A stretch of DNA of 64,000 nucleotides from Chlorobium phaeovibrioides (GCF_003968655.1 NZ_RXYK01000001.1:287957-351956), one strand, 5' to 3'; positions 18,076 through 28,034 are shown, counted from the stretch's first letter. Notes: generated by a model not told the origin, from the sequence alone. Made by a program: numbers and translations.

Positions 18076-19833
18076 ATGAACGCACTCAACATCCTCGACT
18101 ACAGCTTCATCTTCGGCTACCTTCTCCTGACGCTTTTCATCGGTCTCTGGTTTTCAAAGAGAGCCAGTGAAAATGTTGGTGAGTTCTTCCTTTCGGGCCG
18201 CAAACTCCCCTGGTGGATAGCGGGAACCGGCATGGTGGCCACCACCTTCGCTGCTGACACTCCGCTTGCCGTCACAGGATTCGTAGCCAAACATGGCATA
18301 GCCGGTAACTGGGTCTGGTGGACTTTTGTCTCAGGAGGCATGCTGACCGTCTTCTTTTTCGCCCGTCTCTGGCGCCGCGCTGAAATCCTTACCGACCTTG
18401 AATTCATAGAACTCCGCTACAGCGGAAAAGCCGCGCGCTTTCTCAGAGGGTTCAAAGCGATCTACTTCGGCCTCTTCATCAACGCCGTCATCATCGGCTG
18501 GGTGAATCTGGCCATGTTCAAGATCATCAGCATCATGATGCCGGAACTCAACCCTCAATTGACCATCATAGCCCTCGTTCTTCTCACCACCTTTTACTCC
18601 GGGCTTTCAGGGCTCTGGGGCGTCTCAATCACCGACGCCGTGCAGTTTGTCATTGCCATTGTCGGGTGCGTCATCCTTGCTGTTCTGGCAGTCCGGTCTC
18701 CGGCAGTTGTCGACGCAGGCGGACTTCAGGCAGCACTTCCCCCATGGATGTTCGACTTCTTCCCCGCAATAAACAGCACAGGTCAGAATGGCGCCGGCGC
18801 CTTTGCCCTCCCTTTTGCATCCTTTGCCGCCATGGCTTTTGTGCAGTGGTGGGCCTCATGGTATCCCGGATCAGAACCCGGAGGGGGCGGATACATAGCA
18901 CAGCGGATGATGAGCGCCAAAGACGAAAAGCACTCCCTGCTCGCCACCCTCTGGTTCACTGTGGCGCACTACTGCCTTCGCCCCTGGCCATGGATAATTG
19001 TTGCCCTGGCAAGCCTTGTCATGTTCCCCGACCTGCCCGTAGGCCAGAAAGAGGACGGCTTTGTCTATGTCATGCGCGATGTGCTCCCCCCGGGACTCAA
19101 GGGGCTCCTTATTGCGGCATTTCTTGCGGCCTACATGTCGACCCTCTCCACACACCTCAACTGGGGAACAAGCTACCTCATCAACGACTTTTACAAACGG
19201 TTCATCAAAACAGATGGTGATGCCCGGCACTATGTCAGGGTATCAAAACTCACCACAGCCCTAACGGCCGCCTTTGCCCTCTACATAACATTCTTCGTTC
19301 TCAGTACCATTACAGGCGCATGGGAGTTCCTTATCCAGTGCGGCGCCGGAACAGGATTTGTCCTCATCCTCCGCTGGTTCTGGTGGAGGCTCAACGCATG
19401 GAGTGAAATCACCTCCATGGTTGCTCCGTTCCTCGCATACGGTTACCTCAGCTTTTTCACTGATATTGTCTTTCCATCATCCATCTTCATTATCGTCGCC
19501 TTCACCATCGCCAGCACGCTTGCAGTCACTTTCCTCACCAAACCCTCCGATCGGGCTCACCTGGAAGCTTTCTACCGCACCACACGGGTTGGAGGCATTC
19601 TCTGGCAACCTGTAGCAAAGAATCTGCCCGAAGTAGAGGGCGACACAGGCTTCTTCCGCCTCTTTCTCGACTGGGCCCTTGGCATCATCATGGTCTACTC
19701 CATCCTGTTCGGCACCGGACGCATACTCTTCGGGGACCCCCTGCAGGGTTCGCTCTTCATACTGGCAGGAGCGCTTGCCGGCATCCTCATCTTCATGGAC
19801 CTGAACCGCCGTGGATGGAGCAACCTCAACTGA
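18076..19833 (+). CDS. Sodium:solute symporter (SSS family)
   Basis: A 585-residue inner-membrane transporter with about 13-14 spans. Typical SSS features are EFFLSGRKLPWWIAGTGMVATTFAADTPLAVTGF near the N-terminus, which includes the Na+ site region, TDAVQFVIAIVGC and AYMSTLSTHLNWGTSYLINDFYKRF. The substrate is unknown; neighbours point to a sugar or polyol. It overlaps the possible longer start of maf. A second, unrelated SSS gene is near 55 kb. Confidence 0.88.
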   Translation: MNALNILDYSFIFGYLLLTLFIGLWFSKRASENVGEFFLSGRKLPWWIAGTGMVATTFAADTPLAVTGFVAKHGIAGNWVWWTFVSGGMLTVFFFARLWRRAEILTDLEFIELRYSGKAARFLRGFKAIYFGLFINAVIIGWVNLAMFKIISIMMPELNPQLTIIALVLLTTFYSGLSGLWGVSITDAVQFVIAIVGCVILAVLAVRSPAVVDAGGLQAALPPWMFDFFPAINSTGQNGAGAFALPFASFAAMAFVQWWASWYPGSEPGGGGYIAQRMMSAKDEKHSLLATLWFTVAHYCLRPWPWIIVALASLVMFPDLPVGQKEDGFVYVMRDVLPPGLKGLLIAAFLAAYMSTLSTHLNWGTSYLINDFYKRFIKTDGDARHYVRVSKLTTALTAAFALYITFFVLSTITGAWEFLIQCGAGTGFVLILRWFWWRLNAWSEITSMVAPFLAYGYLSFFTDIVFPSSIFIIVAFTIASTLAVTFLTKPSDRAHLEAFYRTTRVGGILWQPVAKNLPEVEGDTGFFRLFLDWALGIIMVYSILFGTGRILFGDPLQGSLFILAGALAGILIFMDLNRRGWSNLN

Positions 19834-19850
19834 AAAAAATCAAGAGCACC

Positions 19851-20432
19851 ATGGCCTTTCCTCCAATCATTCTTGCCTCTCAATCGCCAAGACGCAAAGA
19901 GATTCTGCAGCTGAGCGGCCTTTCTTTCAGCACCGTAAGCATAGAAACACCAGAACACCTTGACCCGGCCGAAAGCATTGAATCGAATGTCCGGCGCATA
20001 GCAGAGGAAAAAGCAAAGGCTGCAATACAGAGCTTCCAGAACGACACGAGAGATCCGGTTCTGCTCGGAGCCGACACTGTTGTAGCTATAGACGGGCGTA
20101 TTCTCGGCAAACCGGCCAATGCGGCTGAAGCACTCGAAATGCTCCTCCAGCTTCAGGGAAGAACCCACGAAGTGCATACTGGATTTGCGCTTCTCCAGAG
20201 AGCTCACCTCTACAGCGAATGCGCCACAACCGAAGTAACCCTGAACAAGATGACAGAGGAAGAGATACTGCACTACATCAACACCGCAGCTCCTTTCGAC
20301 AAAGCAGGCTCATACGGCATTCAGGACCCTGTCATGGCCTGCTTCGTCTGCAGCATAACCGGTTGCTACTACAATGTTATGGGTCTTCCCCTCTCCCGTG
20401 TATGGATGGCACTTCAGAAATTGAGGAGCTGA
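19851..20432 (+). CDS. maf: Maf-family nucleotide pyrophosphatase
   Basis: House-cleaning nucleoside triphosphate pyrophosphatase (dTTP/UTP-type family). Motifs: ILASQSPRRKEIL at the N-terminus, GADTVVAIDGRILGKP, GRTHEVHTGFALL and KAGSYGIQDP. The ATG (MAFPPIILASQSP) is preferred over one 12 codons earlier that would overlap the symporter gene. A 5-base gap separates it from miaA. Confidence 0.93.
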   Translation: MAFPPIILASQSPRRKEILQLSGLSFSTVSIETPEHLDPAESIESNVRRIAEEKAKAAIQSFQNDTRDPVLLGADTVVAIDGRILGKPANAAEALEMLLQLQGRTHEVHTGFALLQRAHLYSECATTEVTLNKMTEEEILHYINTAAPFDKAGSYGIQDPVMACFVCSITGCYYNVMGLPLSRVWMALQKLRS

Positions 20433-20437
20433 CGGCG

Positions 20438-21367
20438 ATGCCGGCAAAGACAAAAGAACCCGCAGCACTGGTCATCACCGGCCCCACCGCATCCGGCAAA
20501 TCAGCCCTCGCACACGAAGTTGCACTCAGAACCGGCGCTGAAATAATTTCAGCCGACTCCCGCCAGATTTACCGTGAACTCACCATCGGCTCAGCAAAGC
20601 CAACTCCTGAAATGCTTGGTGAAGTCCCCTACCACTTCATCAACGAAAAAACCATTGGCGAGCCCTACAGCGCAGGGGCATTCGCCACAGAATCACGAGC
20701 ACGCATAGCCATGATCCGCAAGCGAGGCAACCCAGTCATCGTAGCAGGCGGCTCACCCCTCTACCTTCAGGGACTCATTGAAGGGTTCTCCGACCTCCCT
20801 CCAGCTGACCCGAAAATCCGCGAAAAGCTCCAAAAAGAACTCGCCGAACAAGGAAGCCGTGCCCTCTACAGAAAACTTCAGGACCTTGACCCTGAACGGG
20901 CGGCAACCCTCGACCACACAAAAACCCACCGCCTCATCCGTAACCTGGAAATCATAGAACTCATCGGAAAAAGCAGTACACCACCCTCACCAACTCCCGA
21001 AATGCAATTCCACGCTGTGGCACTCAATTTCCCGCGCGAAGAACTCTACCAGCGCATCAACCTGCGTGTCGAGGAAATGATGAGCGAGGGTCTCCTTCAG
21101 GAAGCAGAGGCTCTCCTGAAAAAATACCGTCCCGAAATCTCAAACCGTACACTGCCCGCACTCCTTACCGTCGGCTATCAGGAACTGTTCGACCACCTGG
21201 AGAGAAAAACCCCACTTGAGGGGGCCGTGACCCTCATACAACAGCACACCCGCAACTACGCCAAACGCCAGTTGACCTTTCTGCGCAACCGGATGCAGCT
21301 CAACTGGATTCAAGCGCCATTGACCGCTCAGGAACGCACTGAGCTCGCCGAAAGCCTTCTTTCTTGA
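20438..21367 (+). CDS. miaA: tRNA dimethylallyltransferase MiaA
   Basis: Adds an isopentenyl group to A37 of tRNAs reading U-starting codons. Walker A GPTASGKSALAHEV is at residues 14-27, then ADSRQIYRELTIGSAKP, the YHFINEK block, and GGSPLYLQGLIEGF. The C-terminal QQHTRNYAKRQLTFLRN is conserved. Length 309 residues is normal. GAGGAG lies 9 bases before the ATG, inside the end of maf, so the two are probably co-translated. Confidence 0.95.
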   Translation: MPAKTKEPAALVITGPTASGKSALAHEVALRTGAEIISADSRQIYRELTIGSAKPTPEMLGEVPYHFINEKTIGEPYSAGAFATESRARIAMIRKRGNPVIVAGGSPLYLQGLIEGFSDLPPADPKIREKLQKELAEQGSRALYRKLQDLDPERAATLDHTKTHRLIRNLEIIELIGKSSTPPSPTPEMQFHAVALNFPREELYQRINLRVEEMMSEGLLQEAEALLKKYRPEISNRTLPALLTVGYQELFDHLERKTPLEGAVTLIQQHTRNYAKRQLTFLRNRMQLNWIQAPLTAQERTELAESLLS

Positions 21368-21473
21368 GTGTCGAACTTTTTATTTGGCTTGCAGGAGAAA
21401 AGAAAGTAGGTTGCCCACCAACCCTAACCCTAACCACTGGCGGCCCTTCAGTAGCCTGAACAAGATCACTTGC

Positions 21474-22469
21474 ATGAGTACCCGATTGACCCCCTTCAGT
21501 TTTTTTTCATTCGTTATTTCGACCATTCTGCTCATCACCATGCCGCACACGGCAATGGCCATTGATGAAATCATCTTCCACAATGGCGACAGGATCTCCG
21601 GTGCAGTGGTGCGGATGGACAAAAGCGTCCTCCAGCTCAAAACAGAGTATGCAGGAACTCTCTTCATTGCATGGGATTCCATCAGCGGAATATCCTCCGA
21701 CTCCCCCATGCGAATACTCATGAAAGAGGGTGGCGCCAGAACAGTCATGAGCATCACTGCGGAAAACCGCAACTCCATACAGGCAATCAACCCCGAAGCA
21801 TGGCAGACAGGGGATGGCCATCTTTTTAAGGGCGAAGCCGCAATGTCGCTGAATATTGACCGTGGCAACACCCGGCAGGAGGAGGCCGACCTTGATCTGG
21901 CCATGGAGTGGCGGCACCTCAACCATAGAATCAAGCTGCAGAGTGAGCTGGAGTATGATACCGCAGAAAACGAAAAAACAACCGACAGGTGGTTCATTCT
22001 TGCCAAATACGACAATATCGTCTCATCGCTCCGATACTACGGAGGCAAAGTCTCCTATAAAACGGACCGGATAGCCGATCTCAACCTTCGCCTGACGGCA
22101 GGGCCCTATCTGGGCATCCAGTTCATCAACAGACCAACAACTAAACTCAGCACCGAATTTGGTGTGGACGGAGTGAAGGAGTCTTTTGACGCGTTGCCCG
22201 AAAACACCTACCTTGCAGGATCCTGGTCGCTTGATTTCAGCCACACCATCATTGACGATGCGCTGCAGTTCTACCACCGTCAGAAAGGGCTGGCAAATGT
22301 CAACAACCTCAACGGCGTAGTTCTTGATACCTGGACCGGACTGAAAATCCCCATTCGTGGCGGGTTCAGTACCAGCGCTGAACTCAAAGCCGAATACAGT
22401 GGAGATGCACTGGCAGGCATTGATCCATGGGACCTTGCCTATCGTCTCAAATTCGGCTACCTCTGGTAA
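21474..22469 (+). CDS. DUF481 outer-membrane protein
   Basis: A 331-residue exported protein. The signal peptide MSTRLTPFSFFSFVISTILLITMPHTAMA-like segment (described here by its first and last parts only: MSTRLTPFSF ... PHTAMA) precedes an N-terminal domain with IIFHNGDRISGAVVRM. The DUF481 beta-barrel follows, with alternating beta-strands (LNIDRGNTRQEEADLDLAMEW) and a C-terminal aromatic (FGYLW). The role is unknown. An earlier in-frame Met gives a 30-residue extension without signal features. Confidence 0.82.
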   Translation: MSTRLTPFSFFSFVISTILLITMPHTAMAIDEIIFHNGDRISGAVVRMDKSVLQLKTEYAGTLFIAWDSISGISSDSPMRILMKEGGARTVMSITAENRNSIQAINPEAWQTGDGHLFKGEAAMSLNIDRGNTRQEEADLDLAMEWRHLNHRIKLQSELEYDTAENEKTTDRWFILAKYDNIVSSLRYYGGKVSYKTDRIADLNLRLTAGPYLGIQFINRPTTKLSTEFGVDGVKESFDALPENTYLAGSWSLDFSHTIIDDALQFYHRQKGLANVNNLNGVVLDTWTGLKIPIRGGFSTSAELKAEYSGDALAGIDPWDLAYRLKFGYLW

Positions 22470-22629
22470 CCGGAAGGAAGCATTATCGGGGCATAAAAAA
22501 AATTCTCAATGCCCTTTTTTTTTACCTATAATTGAAGTGGGCTGGTTCAACATCAAAAGGTTCATTTTTCACATCGCTGACAGAAAACAAGTTCGTAATC
22601 TCTTACAGGTTTTATCGTAGGAATTTACA

Positions 22630-23193
22630 ATGAAGCATTCAGTATCGAATCGGAAAGAACTCACCATTCTTAAAATTGAAGAAGATGTTTTTGACTTTCG
22701 TCATGGGCCTTCGTACAGAAAAACTCTTGAAGACCTGATAGAGAATGGCAACACCCATCTCATCATCGATTTCTCAAAAGTAAAGGCAATTGACTCCTGC
22801 GGAATCAGCTCCATACTGCTGGCCCACAAACTCGCCAATACCGCTCATGGACTGGCCATTTTTGTGGCTCTCTGCCAGCAGATAAAAGACCTGCTGAAAC
22901 TGACCTGCATTGACAAACAGCTCTATATTTTTTCCTCAATCAATGAAGTCGTCACATTGATTGAACCTGCCATGAAAAGCCGACGGGGCTCCAAAGGACA
23001 CAGTAAAGCCCCTGCATTTGACCCTATTGAAGAGCTGGATGAAGAGATTGACCTGATTGAAGAGAACGGACTCTCAGACGATGCTTTTGATGAAGACTTT
23101 GATCCTGATGAGGATGTCAATGCAAAGAGTGCGACAATGAAAGCGACTGGCGAGAAAAAAAGAGGTCGCCCAAAAAAAACATCTAAAAAATAA
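22630..23193 (+). CDS. STAS-domain protein with acidic linker and AT-hook-like tail
   Basis: The first 115 or so residues form a STAS (anti-sigma-factor antagonist) domain: LIIDFSKVKAIDSCGISSILL holds the D-S-x-G phosphorylation motif. It continues into a strongly acidic linker (EELDEEIDLIEENG...DEDFDPDEDV) and ends with KKRGRPKKTSKK, whose RGRP core matches an AT-hook. That architecture suggests a DNA-associated regulatory partner of an anti-sigma kinase, such as the HATPase at 5.4-5.8 kb; both statements are inference. The gene stands alone. Confidence 0.82.
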   Translation: MKHSVSNRKELTILKIEEDVFDFRHGPSYRKTLEDLIENGNTHLIIDFSKVKAIDSCGISSILLAHKLANTAHGLAIFVALCQQIKDLLKLTCIDKQLYIFSSINEVVTLIEPAMKSRRGSKGHSKAPAFDPIEELDEEIDLIEENGLSDDAFDEDFDPDEDVNAKSATMKATGEKKRGRPKKTSKK

Positions 23194-23286
23194 CCGCAAC
23201 AGACAGTTGCCGCCCGCAAAGAGCGCCAATACAACGCGAAAAAGAACCGGTCTCCCCCAGAACAAACAACAAAAGGAGTTGTGAGT

Positions 23287-24405
23287 ATGGGGGATTCATA
23301 TTTCCGCCACCACCTGCAGCATCTGCTTGCCTCTGCCGGAGTCACTGTTGATGGACCCGAACCATGGGACATTTCCATCCATGACAACCGGTTTTACCGT
23401 CGTGTTCTGACTGAAGGCCATCTCGGTGTGGGCGAATCCTACATGGACGGCTGGTGGGACTCCCCCGCACTTGACGAGTTCTTCTACCGGGTGCTGCGCG
23501 CGGGGCTTGAACAAAAGGTATCAGGCCTGCCAAGGATCCTCAACGCGCTTGCCGGCAAACTTTTCAACCATCAGGGGATACACCGGTCTCTCAAGGTTGG
23601 AAAGACGCATTATGATATCGGCAACGATCTCTACCGCCTCATGCTTGACAGGCGAATGATCTACAGTTGTGGCTACTGGCACAATGCAGAAACGCTTGAT
23701 GACGCACAGGAGAATAAACTGCGCCTGATATTCAGAAAACTTCAGCTGAAAGCTGGCATGAAGGTTCTCGATATTGGATGCGGATGGGGTGGAGCTGCAC
23801 GGTTTGCAGCCGAGGAGTACGGAGCCGAAGTGACGGGAATCACCATATCAAAAGAACAGGCGCACTGGGCAGAAGACCACTGCAAGGAGCTTGCTGTGAA
23901 CATCCGCCTTGAGGATTACAGGAAAGTATCAGGGCGGTATGACCGTATCTATTCCATCGGAATGTTTGAGCATGTCGGATACAAAAACTATCGCCGCTTT
24001 TTCCAAACGGTACGACACCTGCTTCAACCCGATGGGCTCTTCCTGTTGCACACCATTGGAAGCAACCGTTCAGACACAAATACCGACCCGTGGACAACCC
24101 GTTATATCTTTCCCAATTCCATGCTGCCTTCGGCAAAGCAGATTGCCGCTGCTGCGGAAGGGTTGATGATACTGGAAGACTGGCATTCATTCGGGCATGA
24201 CTATTTCCATACGCTGAAAGCCTGGTATGAAAATGTGGAGAAAAACAGCGAATACATAGAAAAGCATTACGGCAGGCGTTTCATGAGAATGTGGCGCTAT
24301 TACCTGCTGAGCTGTGCCGGCTCATTCCGCGGCCGCCATGTCCAGTTATGGCAGATTCTGTTTTCACCAAAAGGAATTGAAGGCTCCTGGCAGGTCCCGC
24401 ATTGA
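23287..24405 (+). CDS. cfa: Cyclopropane-fatty-acyl-phospholipid synthase
   Basis: SAM-dependent enzyme that adds a methylene group across lipid double bonds. Motifs: GVGESYMDGWWDSP, KTHYDIGNDLYRLMLD, SCGYW, the SAM motif VLDIGCGWGGAARFAAEEYGA and GITISKEQ, and SIGMFEHVGYKNY. Length (about 372 residues) is near that of E. coli Cfa (382). An AAAGGAG site favours the ATG at 23287 over the GTG six bases earlier. It converges on the NamZ-like gene with a 12-base gap. Confidence 0.95.
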   Translation: MGDSYFRHHLQHLLASAGVTVDGPEPWDISIHDNRFYRRVLTEGHLGVGESYMDGWWDSPALDEFFYRVLRAGLEQKVSGLPRILNALAGKLFNHQGIHRSLKVGKTHYDIGNDLYRLMLDRRMIYSCGYWHNAETLDDAQENKLRLIFRKLQLKAGMKVLDIGCGWGGAARFAAEEYGAEVTGITISKEQAHWAEDHCKELAVNIRLEDYRKVSGRYDRIYSIGMFEHVGYKNYRRFFQTVRHLLQPDGLFLLHTIGSNRSDTNTDPWTTRYIFPNSMLPSAKQIAAAAEGLMILEDWHSFGHDYFHTLKAWYENVEKNSEYIEKHYGRRFMRMWRYYLLSCAGSFRGRHVQLWQILFSPKGIEGSWQVPH

Positions 24406-24417
24406 ATCCCGCCTCCC

Positions 24418-25707
24418 TCAGGGATACAGAAGCGCCGGAAGAAAACCTTCGCGGTTCTGCCTGCTCTCACTCATTATGCCTTCCAGAGAGGCCCCGCTCA
24501 TGATCATCTCGCGCAACCGGGATGTTCCGGCAAGACGGTCAAAAAAAGCTTTGTGATGATCTATTCCAGCCTCTGAGGGGTAGTGGCAGTGAAGTGTCTG
24601 GAGAATGGCCACGCCGGTCATAAAAGCGTTGAATTCACGGCGGTTCGTAATGGAGAGCCTGACCCCGTTGCAACGCTTGCCCTTGAACTTGCTCGTCGTT
24701 GGGATAAATGAAACCGGGAAGAAACGAACACCCGGCAGATTCTCCTGGTTGAGGCTGGCGGCAATGCGTTCCGGATCAATGAACGGGGCTCCAAACTGTA
24801 AAAAGGGGGCATCCGTTCCTCGTCCTTCGCTTATCCGGGTGGCTTCAAGCAATACCGTTGCAGGGTAGACTATTGCAGTTTCCACGCTGCTGATGTTGGG
24901 TGAAGGGCTGCGAAAAGTGAAGCCGGGAAATTCGTCGCCGAAACGGTTGCGGCTCCATCCCTGCATGGAAATCACATGAAGATTGAGATCAGGGAAATGG
25001 CGCGCTTTGATGAGTTGAGCCAGTTCACCAAGCGTCATGGCGTGAATGAAAGGGATATCCTCCGCACCAACAAATGAAACCTGCCGGGGCTCCAGCATGA
25101 ACCCACCCCTCGCAAGCGGAGCAATCGGGTTGGGGCGATCAAGCACCATGAAAGCTGTTCGGGTTTCACTGCACGCCTGCATAGCGTTTTTCATTGTTGA
25201 CAGATAGGTGTAGCAACGAACTCCTACATCCTGAAGATCGAATATGAGAAGATCAATCTGCTGGAGAAGTGCAGCGTCAGGAATACGAGTGGATCCGTAG
25301 AGCGAATGTACTTGAAGATTGCCTGCGAGAATAGTCCCCTCAGCGCTCCTGCCGGCCTCAACATTTACAGCAAAGCCATGTTCGGGTGCCATGAGATACT
25401 GCAGCCTGACACCATGACGGAGCATCATGGCATATCCCGGCTCTCCCGTCCCTGTAGCAGCGGCCTCGTTGGTAATGAGCCCCACCCTTAGGCCGCTGAG
25501 CTCACTGCATCGTGAAACATCAAGACGGTCTATTCCACTGAGAAGCGGCTCAACCGCAAGTGCAGGAAAAGAGGCCGACCGGTCAGCAGCATGCAGCGAA
25601 CATGGCAGGAAAAGGGGAAGAAGAAGAAGAAAAAAAAGAAAAGCAGGAGCAGGGAGTGAAGAACGACCTGAATTCTTTGCAATGAGTCGACAAAGACACT
25701 CAGTCAT
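24418..25707 (-). CDS. namZ: DUF1343 / NamZ-like exo-beta-N-acetylmuramidase
   Basis: Exported enzyme of the family of B. subtilis NamZ, which releases N-acetylmuramate from peptidoglycan fragments. A signal peptide (MTECLCRLIAKNSGRSSLPA then a long Leu/Phe run) opens the protein. The body has LRVGLITNEAA, APEHGFAVN, LIFDLQDVGVRCYTY, VLDRPNPI and EGRGTDAPFLQFGAPFID. The open frame continues upstream through the initiator tRNA, so the ATG at 25707 was chosen. Length is about 429 residues. Confidence 0.85.
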   Translation of the reverse strand: MTECLCRLIAKNSGRSSLPAPAFLFFLLLLPLFLPCSLHAADRSASFPALAVEPLLSGIDRLDVSRCSELSGLRVGLITNEAAATGTGEPGYAMMLRHGVRLQYLMAPEHGFAVNVEAGRSAEGTILAGNLQVHSLYGSTRIPDAALLQQIDLLIFDLQDVGVRCYTYLSTMKNAMQACSETRTAFMVLDRPNPIAPLARGGFMLEPRQVSFVGAEDIPFIHAMTLGELAQLIKARHFPDLNLHVISMQGWSRNRFGDEFPGFTFRSPSPNISSVETAIVYPATVLLEATRISEGRGTDAPFLQFGAPFIDPERIAASLNQENLPGVRFFPVSFIPTTSKFKGKRCNGVRLSITNRREFNAFMTGVAILQTLHCHYPSEAGIDHHKAFFDRLAGTSRLREMIMSGASLEGIMSESRQNREGFLPALLYP

Positions 25708-25730
25708 GAATGTCCCCGGGAAACCCAACG

Positions 25731-25768
25731 AAAAAAGCCGATTCTCATGGGGTGAGACCGGCTTTTTC
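25731..25768 (-). terminator. Terminator after the initiator tRNA
   Basis: The outer stem AAAAAGCCG/CGGCTTTTT and inner TCTCA/TGAGA form a long hairpin that ends in a T-run on the minus strand, immediately 3' of tRNA-fMet. Confidence 0.8.
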
Positions 25769-25772
25769 TTTG

Positions 25773-25845
<73 letters not shown>

Positions 25846-25891
25846 GTGTTTGTATTCACAATGTAGGGAATAATCAGCAACTTCCAAACAT

Positions 25892-28000
25892 TTATTGTAC
25901 AGAGCTGCCATTTATTTTCTCTCCCTGAGGTTCGACCATATAAAGTTTTCCCGCGTCTCCCTCTACGGCAAGCAGCATGCCTTCAGACACTTCGCCGCGA
26001 ATGGTTCTCGGCGCAAGGTTGGCAACGAGGAGTACATTTTTCCCTACCATCTCTTCCGGGCTGTAGTGTTCAGCTACTCCGGCAAGCACCTGACGGGTTG
26101 TTGAACCAACCTGAAGCTGGAGCTTGAGAAGCTTTGAGGCTTTCTTGACTTTTTCAGCCGAGATGACACTGGCCGCCCTGAGATCCACTTTCTGGAAATC
26201 GTCAAACTCAATCAGGGGTTTGAATTCCATCTTCTCTGCTGTTGCTCCGGCTTCACGGGCCTGTGCTTCAGCAAGCAAATGCTCGATGTTGCGGAGTTCG
26301 GGTTCAATCATGGCGTCATCTATTTTTATAAAGAGAATTTCAGATGATCCCGAGAGGCGATGACCCTTGGGGAGGGCTGGCTCAACAAGGGACTGGAGCA
26401 GCGGCACTCCCCTCTTGAACAGGGATTCAATGGTGCCCTGAAAGCCCAGCATGGAATGAATGCGATTTGCGGTTTCCGGAAGAACTGGATAGAGGGCAAT
26501 GGAAAGCGCATGGCAGAGATTGAGCGAAAGGGCCATTGTTCTGGCGGCACCGTCGCGGTCTTCTTTAATGGCTTTCCAGGGCTCGGCCCCGGTAAGGAAA
26601 CGGTTGGCGGCACGGGCTATGTCCATTGCGGCTGAAACAGCCTCACGGAAATGGAACCCTTCAAAGGCCTCGTCAAGCTGACGGATGGTGTCGGCCCAGT
26701 TGATACCAAGGCTATCCCACTCCTCACAACTGCAGGCGTGGGGCACAATTCCCTCAAAACGGGAGTTGGTAAAATCAACTGAGCGCTTGATAAAGTTACC
26801 CAGCGTATCGGCAAGCTCACCGTTTGTACGGTTCTGAAAATCAGTCCAGCTGAAGTCACTGTCCTTGTTTTCAGGGTAGTTCATCGCAATGCTGTAGCGC
26901 AGGGCCTCAGCGGGAAACTTATCAAGAAATTCACCGAGATAGACCGCGTAGTTCCGTGACTTGGAAAACTTGCGGCCTTCAAAGTTCATGAACTCTGAGG
27001 CCGGCACATTGTCGGCAAGGTTGTATATGGAGTCGCTGCGGCCTTCATTCCATGCCATGAGTATGGCGGGAAGCATGAGAGTATGGAAAACGACATTGTC
27101 TTTACCGATGAAGTTGACAACCCGGGAGTCGGGATTCTGCCAATATTCCTTCCATCTGTCAGGCGAACCCTGAAGGGCGGCCCACTCTCTGGTAAAGGAG
27201 ACATAGCCGAGTACAGCATCAAACCAGACATAAAGAACCTTCCCCTCTGCGTCCGGATCCTGGAGAGGCACCTTGATGCCCCAGCTCAAATCGCGTGTAA
27301 TTGCCCGGTCGTTAAGCCCCTGGTTAAGCCAGGTTCTTGTGTAGTTCAGCACATTTGCCCGCCAGTCATCGTCATGACTGCCAACGAATGCTTCAAGCTG
27401 TTTCTGGAAACGCCCAAGTGGAAAGTACCAGTGGAGGGTTTCGCGAAGCTCGGGGGTAGCATCGGAAAGTTTACTCTTGGGGTTGATGAGCTCCAGTGGG
27501 CTCAAGTGAGTGCCACACTGTTCACACTGGTCACCATTAGCCTCTGTATTGCCGCAGATTGGGCAGGTACCCGTCACATACCGGTCGGAAAGGAATCGGC
27601 AGGCACTTGCGTCATAAAAGAGCTTTTCAGTTTTGCGCTCAAAGATCCCCTTCCCTTCTATTTCAAGAAAGAACTCCTGAGCCGTTTTATGGTGGAGCTC
27701 AGAAGAGGTTCTGCCATAATAATCAAAAGAAATACCGCATCTCTTGAAGGCCTCAAGGTTCATCGAATGATAGCGGTCGACAACATCCCGGGGAGTAATC
27801 CCCTCTTTTTCAGCAGTAATGGTAATGGGAACTCCGTGTTCGTCAGAACCGCCTATATGGATGACATCCTCTCCCTGAAGGCGCTTGTATCGGACAAAAA
27901 GATCGGCCGGGAGATAGACCCCGGCAAGATGGCCAAGATGAACAGGCCCATTGGCATAAGGAAGAGCTGTGGTGACGAGGGTTCGCTGGAACTGCGGCAT
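25892..28000 (-). CDS. metG: Methionyl-tRNA synthetase
   Basis: Charges tRNA-Met, including the initiator tRNA next to it. The 702-residue protein has the class I HIGH motif as HLGH (GPVHLGHLAG), a zinc knuckle CPICGN...CEQCG, the KMSKS motif as FSKSRN and, in the last 110 residues, the EMAP/Trbp111-type tRNA-binding domain (VDLRAASVISAEKVKKASK, PRTIRGEVSEGMLLA). Length and two-domain plan resemble E. coli MetG. ricT lies 34 bases upstream on the same strand. Confidence 0.96.
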   Translation of the reverse strand: MPQFQRTLVTTALPYANGPVHLGHLAGVYLPADLFVRYKRLQGEDVIHIGGSDEHGVPITITAEKEGITPRDVVDRYHSMNLEAFKRCGISFDYYGRTSSELHHKTAQEFFLEIEGKGIFERKTEKLFYDASACRFLSDRYVTGTCPICGNTEANGDQCEQCGTHLSPLELINPKSKLSDATPELRETLHWYFPLGRFQKQLEAFVGSHDDDWRANVLNYTRTWLNQGLNDRAITRDLSWGIKVPLQDPDAEGKVLYVWFDAVLGYVSFTREWAALQGSPDRWKEYWQNPDSRVVNFIGKDNVVFHTLMLPAILMAWNEGRSDSIYNLADNVPASEFMNFEGRKFSKSRNYAVYLGEFLDKFPAEALRYSIAMNYPENKDSDFSWTDFQNRTNGELADTLGNFIKRSVDFTNSRFEGIVPHACSCEEWDSLGINWADTIRQLDEAFEGFHFREAVSAAMDIARAANRFLTGAEPWKAIKEDRDGAARTMALSLNLCHALSIALYPVLPETANRIHSMLGFQGTIESLFKRGVPLLQSLVEPALPKGHRLSGSSEILFIKIDDAMIEPELRNIEHLLAEAQAREAGATAEKMEFKPLIEFDDFQKVDLRAASVISAEKVKKASKLLKLQLQVGSTTRQVLAGVAEHYSPEEMVGKNVLLVANLAPRTIRGEVSEGMLLAVEGDAGKLYMVEPQGEKINGSSVQ

Positions 28001-28034
28001 GCGATTAAGGTTACGGATATTGAGTGGTCACTAT

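Noticed and set aside
21419..21436. Telomere-like run CCCTAACCCTAACC
   Set aside because: Only two to three repeat units; most likely chance in the DUF481 leader.
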